In this document: one piece after another, positions 60,688-64,000 of the stretch
Layout: the number at the start of each line of letters is the position of its first letter
Position numbering within the stretch: position 1 is the stretch's first letter
Notes under the pieces: generated by a model
Told to the model about the DNA's origin: nothing
Databases searched by the model: none
Seen by the model: only the letters and a program-made list of their open reading frames with translations
Program-made: the position numbers and the translations under genes
Assembly (NCBI GenBank): GCA_002389905.1
Contig: DGRE01000060.1
Location: forward strand, 1-64,000
Source of the DNA: Hungatella sp. UBA4396
Lineage (GTDB): Bacteria > Bacillota > Clostridia > Lachnospirales > Lachnospiraceae
Reading direction: 5' to 3'
DNA length: 64,000 bases

Positions 60688-61488
60688 ATGGCTGCATTTA
60701 CGGAACAAGAAATGAAAAATTTTAATATTAAAAACTGGTATGATCTTTCCGGGCAGGTTGCAATCGTAACAGGAGGTGCAACGGGCCTTGGCCTTGCCAT
60801 TACACGCTGCCTTGTCAGTGCAGGTGCAAAGGTATGTGCTGTGAGCTCTATGCCGCCGGAACAGGCAGAAGAACCCTTAAGGGAATTTGGGGACAGGGCT
60901 GTTTTCTATCAGTTTGATATTACGGATACGGCCCATACCCCGGAGCTGGTGGATAAAATTGTGTCTGACCATGGACGTATCGATATCCTGATTAATAATG
61001 CAGGCAACCATTGCAAGAAATATATCTGGGACATGACGGTGGAGGACTACAAAAGAGTTCTTGAGGTACATTTAATTGGTTCCTTTGCAATGACAAAGGC
61101 CGTTGTTCCTTATCTGAAGGAACAGGGGAGGGGCCGAATTATATTTCAGGCCAGCATGACCAGCTACATCGGCCAGCCCCAGGTGGCAGGCTATGCCACT
61201 GCAAAAGCAGGCTTCCTTGGAATGATCCACACATTGACGGCCGAGCTTGCAGAATTTGGAGTAACGGTAAATGCCATTGCACCAGGCTGGATCGATACGC
61301 CCATGTTTCATAAAGCCGTTGACAATGATCCGCCCCGCCTTGCAAAAATTATGGGCAGAATTCCTGCAAAGACTGTGGGAGATCCTATGGATGTGGGCAT
61401 GTGTACAGCCTTCCTTTGCAGCGATGCAGCCCGTTACATCAGCGGCAGCTGCATACCGGTAGACGGCGGCGCACTGATTGGATTTTGA
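60688..61488 (+). CDS. Short-chain dehydrogenase, likely fructuronate/tagaturonate-type reductase
   Basis: This 266-residue enzyme has TGGATGLGLAIT for NAD(P) binding, NNAGNH, catalytic QASMTSYIG, YATAKAGFLG (Tyr and Lys) and CIPVDGGALIGF at the end. No polyol-type UxaB/UxuB dehydrogenase is present in the window, so this SDR may take the reduction step between uronate isomerase and the dehydratase. That role is inferred from position. The ATG follows AGGAGAAAAGAG. Confidence 0.88.
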   Translation: MAAFTEQEMKNFNIKNWYDLSGQVAIVTGGATGLGLAITRCLVSAGAKVCAVSSMPPEQAEEPLREFGDRAVFYQFDITDTAHTPELVDKIVSDHGRIDILINNAGNHCKKYIWDMTVEDYKRVLEVHLIGSFAMTKAVVPYLKEQGRGRIIFQASMTSYIGQPQVAGYATAKAGFLGMIHTLTAELAEFGVTVNAIAPGWIDTPMFHKAVDNDPPRLAKIMGRIPAKTVGDPMDVGMCTAFLCSDAARYISGSCIPVDGGALIGF

Positions 61489-61504
61489 AAGAGGGAAAAT
61501 AAAA

Positions 61505-62920
61505 ATGAATACAACATTTGATGAGGAACTGTATCTTACAAGCAAAACAGGAAGGGAGCTGTATCACAAATATGCAGAGCAACTCCCTATTATAGACTAT
61601 CACTGCCATTTACAGCCATCCGAAATATATGAAAATAAGGAGTTTGAGGATTTAGGCGAAATGTGGCTGAAGGGCGATCACTATAAATGGCGTGCCATGC
61701 GTACCTTTGGGATCGATGAAAAATACATAACAGGGGATGCCGGTTATCATGATAAATATCTGGCTTTTGCCTCTATTCTTCCCAAGCTGGCCGGGAATCC
61801 GATTTATATATGGTGTGCCCTGGAATTGAAGCGTTATTTCGGAATTGACGAGGCGCTTTCTGATAAAAATGCAGAAGAAATCTATCAGAGAACAAAGGCG
61901 ATGATAAGCAGGGAACATATGACCCGGCGCTGGTGTATGGAGCACTCCAATGTAAAGCTGGTCAGTACGACAGAGGATCCGGTTGACGATCTGCGATATC
62001 ATATCGCATTAAAGAAAGAAAAGATGTTTTCCAGAGTGGTCACGGCTTTTCGCCCTGATAAAGCCATGTTTCTTTTACAGGACACTTTTTCAGACTATTT
62101 AGACCGGCTCTCAGATGTGTCCGGCGTTTCAGTCATCTCCTTTAAAACCATGCTGGATGCGTTGGAAGCAAGGCTGCGTTTCTTTCAGGAGACAACCGGA
62201 ACTACGGTCAGCGATGACGGAATTCCCCATTTCACCTGGGCGGATTATACGGAGGCGGAGATTGAAGCTGTTTTTGAAAAGGCAAGAAAAAAGCAGCCGG
62301 TCAGTGACCATGAGAAAGATCAGTACCAGAGCGCCTTCCTTTATGAAATGGGACGCAGATACAGCAGAACCGGATATGTCATGCAGCTGCATATCGGCAC
62401 CTACTTAGATGCCAACACGGCCGGTGTGGCGCGGACCGGACATTCCACAGGTTTTGACTGCACAGATGACCAATGCTCCGTAACAAGTGTGGGAGAACTG
62501 CTGAACCGTTTGACCATGGCAGGTGAGCTTCCTAAGACGATTCTTTACCCTCTTGACGGGAGCAAAATTGAGACGTGGGCCATTCTTGCGGCAGGCTTTT
62601 GTGATAATGGAGTCAAAGCAAAGGTGCAGCTGGGCGCACCGTGGTGGTTCAATGATCAGGCATATGGCATTCAGAGGCAGTTTGAGGCGTGTGCAAGTCT
62701 CTATCCGGTCAGTTTGTCCGTTGGTATGCTGACAGACAGCCGCAGCTTTATTTCCTATCCGCGTCATGAACTGTACCGCCGGGTATTGTGCAATTACTTA
62801 GGAGAGCTTGTGGACAGAGGGGAATATTTCTCCGGTGAGGAAGCCTTGAAACAGGTAATTGAAGATGTGTGCTTTAACAATGCCAATGAATTCTTCGGAT
62901 TTCATGTAGATAGAAAATAA
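61505..62920 (+). CDS. uxaC: Uronate isomerase (glucuronate/galacturonate isomerase)
   Basis: This 471-residue amidohydrolase-superfamily enzyme converts D-glucuronate to fructuronate or D-galacturonate to tagaturonate. The metal-site start DYHCHLQPSEIYEN and GDHYKWRAMRTFGIDEKYITG are typical, as are HIGTYLDANT, the Asp of TILYPLDGSKIE and the GAPWWFNDQAYGIQRQFE segment. The start is the ATG after AGAGGGAAAATAAAA. It ends the run from dctP and is followed by a terminator. Confidence 0.95.
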   Translation: MNTTFDEELYLTSKTGRELYHKYAEQLPIIDYHCHLQPSEIYENKEFEDLGEMWLKGDHYKWRAMRTFGIDEKYITGDAGYHDKYLAFASILPKLAGNPIYIWCALELKRYFGIDEALSDKNAEEIYQRTKAMISREHMTRRWCMEHSNVKLVSTTEDPVDDLRYHIALKKEKMFSRVVTAFRPDKAMFLLQDTFSDYLDRLSDVSGVSVISFKTMLDALEARLRFFQETTGTTVSDDGIPHFTWADYTEAEIEAVFEKARKKQPVSDHEKDQYQSAFLYEMGRRYSRTGYVMQLHIGTYLDANTAGVARTGHSTGFDCTDDQCSVTSVGELLNRLTMAGELPKTILYPLDGSKIETWAILAAGFCDNGVKAKVQLGAPWWFNDQAYGIQRQFEACASLYPVSLSVGMLTDSRSFISYPRHELYRRVLCNYLGELVDRGEYFSGEEALKQVIEDVCFNNANEFFGFHVDRK

Positions 62921-62926
62921 AGATTG

Positions 62927-62973
62927 AAAATGGGCTGCTGCGTACCAGGTGACTGATGCGGCAGCCATTTTTT
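62927..62973 (+). terminator. Terminator of the uronate operon
   Basis: AAAATGGGCTGC pairs with GCAGCCATTTT (one bulge), then TTT; the loop contains further pairing. Confidence 0.8.
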
Positions 62974-63013
62974 GTGAAAAAAGAAAAAGGTGAAGGAATT
63001 GGAGCAAAGAATA

Positions 63014-63778
63014 ATGTTGGAAGAAATAATCCCGGACATCTGTCTGGCAGAGGAGCAGTGGAAAGGAAATATCATTATCTGTCCGGGCGGGGCATATAAA
63101 TGGCATTCTCCGCGGGAAGCCCTGCCAGTGGCCAAGGCATTTGCCGGGCAGGGGTGGAAGCCGTGGATTCTGTATTATTCAGTTTCGGAGCAGGGAGAGG
63201 TACTGGGAACCATACCGCTTTGTCAGGCAGCAGCCGCCGTGGAAAGGGTGAGAAAAAACTGCCCGGATAAGCCGGTGGTTGTCTGCGGTTTTTCTGCCGG
63301 AGGGCATGTGGCGGCAAGTCTTGGGGTACACTGGAATGATGATGCTGTATTTGCAAAAAAAGAACAGGCCCGGATTCGCCCGGACGGGCTGATTTTGTGC
63401 TATCCGGTTATTACGGCCGGACAATATGCCAATCAGGAGAGTATAAATGCCCTTGTAAAACTGGAAAAGGCATCTTATTTCAGCCTGGAAAATTATGTCG
63501 ATAGGCAGACACCTCCTGTTTTTTTGTGGCATACGGCTTCTGACAGTGCTGTGACAGTGCAGAATACGCTGATGTTTGCCAACAGTCTGGCTGCAAAAGG
63601 GGTTCCTTTTGAACTGCATATCTATCCCTATGGAGTGCATGGGCTGTCGCTTGCAACAAAAGAAGTGGAAGAACCTGAAAAAGAGAGATATGCAGATGCA
63701 CATGTGGCGGGATGGTTCCGGCAATGTACGGAATGGCTTGATATCATATTTTATAAATCCACACAGGCAGAAACTTAA
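63014..63778 (+). CDS. Alpha/beta-hydrolase, acetyl-xylan-esterase/lipase-like
   Basis: This ~254-residue cytoplasmic esterase has oxyanion region ICPGGAY, nucleophile GFSAGGH, the acid in HTASDSAVTV and the His of YPYGVHGLSL. Relatives remove acetyl groups from xylo-oligosaccharides. No signal peptide is seen, so it would act on imported, acetylated sugars, fitting the uronate locus. The ATG at 63014 (GGAG 9 nt upstream) is preferred; GTG at 62990 is an alternative. Confidence 0.87.
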   Translation: MLEEIIPDICLAEEQWKGNIIICPGGAYKWHSPREALPVAKAFAGQGWKPWILYYSVSEQGEVLGTIPLCQAAAAVERVRKNCPDKPVVVCGFSAGGHVAASLGVHWNDDAVFAKKEQARIRPDGLILCYPVITAGQYANQESINALVKLEKASYFSLENYVDRQTPPVFLWHTASDSAVTVQNTLMFANSLAAKGVPFELHIYPYGVHGLSLATKEVEEPEKERYADAHVAGWFRQCTEWLDIIFYKSTQAET

Positions 63779-63789
63779 AAAGAATAATA

Positions 63790-63818
63790 TTGCATATGAG
63801 TCCAAAAAGAGGTATACT
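63790..63818 (+). promoter_or_regulatory. Promoter of the Nudix gene
   Basis: TTGCAT (63790-63795), a 17-nt spacer and TATACT (63813-63818). The ~70-nt leader that follows can form a CTCCC/GGGAG hairpin and an outer CCAG/CTGG pairing. Confidence 0.65.
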
Positions 63819-63891
63819 AAAGCCAGTCTGTGAGACACACCAAAACCAAACTCCCATCCGGGAGAGACGGTTACACTCTGGAGGAATTGCA

Positions 63892-64000
63892 ATGATAGAA
63901 GCAACGAGCTGTGGCGGTGTGGTTATTTTTCGAGGTAAAATTCTGGTTTTGTATAAGAATTACAAGAACAAATATGAAGGTTGGGTTTTGCCGAAGGGAA
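63892..64000 (+). CDS. Nudix hydrolase, 5' part only
   Basis: The window ends after 36 codons. ATG follows CTGGAGGAATTGCA. The visible part, SCGGVVIFRGKILVLYKN and then GWVLPKG, is the start of a Nudix domain; the catalytic GX5EX7REUXEEXGU box lies beyond the end. Such proteins hydrolyse nucleoside diphosphates linked to another group. Confidence 0.85.
   Translation, partial: MIEATSCGGVVIFRGKILVLYKNYKNKYEGWVLPKG

Overview
The window looks like a chromosomal segment of an anaerobic, spore-forming Clostridia bacterium, most likely Lachnospiraceae (Lacrimispora/Enterocloster-like). This is inferred from moderate GC, strong AGGAGG ribosome-binding sites, YesM/YesN-type sugar regulation, clostridial Csp-like S8 proteins and the ruvA-ruvB-zapA-U32-FtsW/RodA-PBP gene order. 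No 16S rRNA is present, so the genus is an inference.

Layout. 1-180: repeat-rich end resembling an IS21-type terminus. 286-744: three tRNA-Leu genes, two with the unusual anticodon AAG. 843-10624: a sugar-uptake regulon made of a YesN-like response regulator, a YtfQ-like lipoprotein, a YtfR-type ATPase, two permeases, a YesM-like kinase and a membrane-anchored protein with two fused sugar-binding domains. 10699-12130: a degenerate tRNA-Leu copy and an intact tRNA-Leu(CAG) with related promoters, flanking a response-regulator/GGDEF gene. 12327-29550: an accessory region of small resistance, redox and regulator genes, an ABC exporter with its own two-component system, several broken genes, and two genes whose best-placed start codons are AUC and AUU. 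29614-33499: diguanylate cyclase, phosphofructokinase and MscL. 33567-37084: two divergent 558-residue subtilase-like proteins, both with the catalytic serine replaced by glycine. 37235-40170: an Mg2+-type P-ATPase behind an elaborate leader. 40273-51984: housekeeping genes (SEC-C protein, methyltransferase, Hsp33, cold-shock protein, YprB-like nuclease, RuvAB, ZapA, U32 peptidase, FtsW/RodA and a penicillin-binding protein). 52014-63778: a hexuronate/sugar-acid locus. The window ends inside a Nudix gene.

How the genes work together. The first regulon reads as sugar sensing (YesM/YesN plus the tandem binding protein) coupled to galactofuranose-type ABC uptake. The last locus couples a TRAP transporter for a sugar acid to uronate isomerase, two short-chain dehydrogenases, a split UxaA-type dehydratase, an enolase-superfamily dehydratase, an RraA-family protein and an esterase. 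A LacI-family repressor is encoded there, and AAACGTTT sites sit on the transporter and dehydratase promoters. The accessory block shows gene decay and assembly: a MerR/TipAS gene whose promoter is fused to a truncated oxidase gene, a GNAT gene with a single nonsense codon, a transposase tail and a DUF3298-like remnant. No integrase, phage structural gene or CRISPR array was seen.
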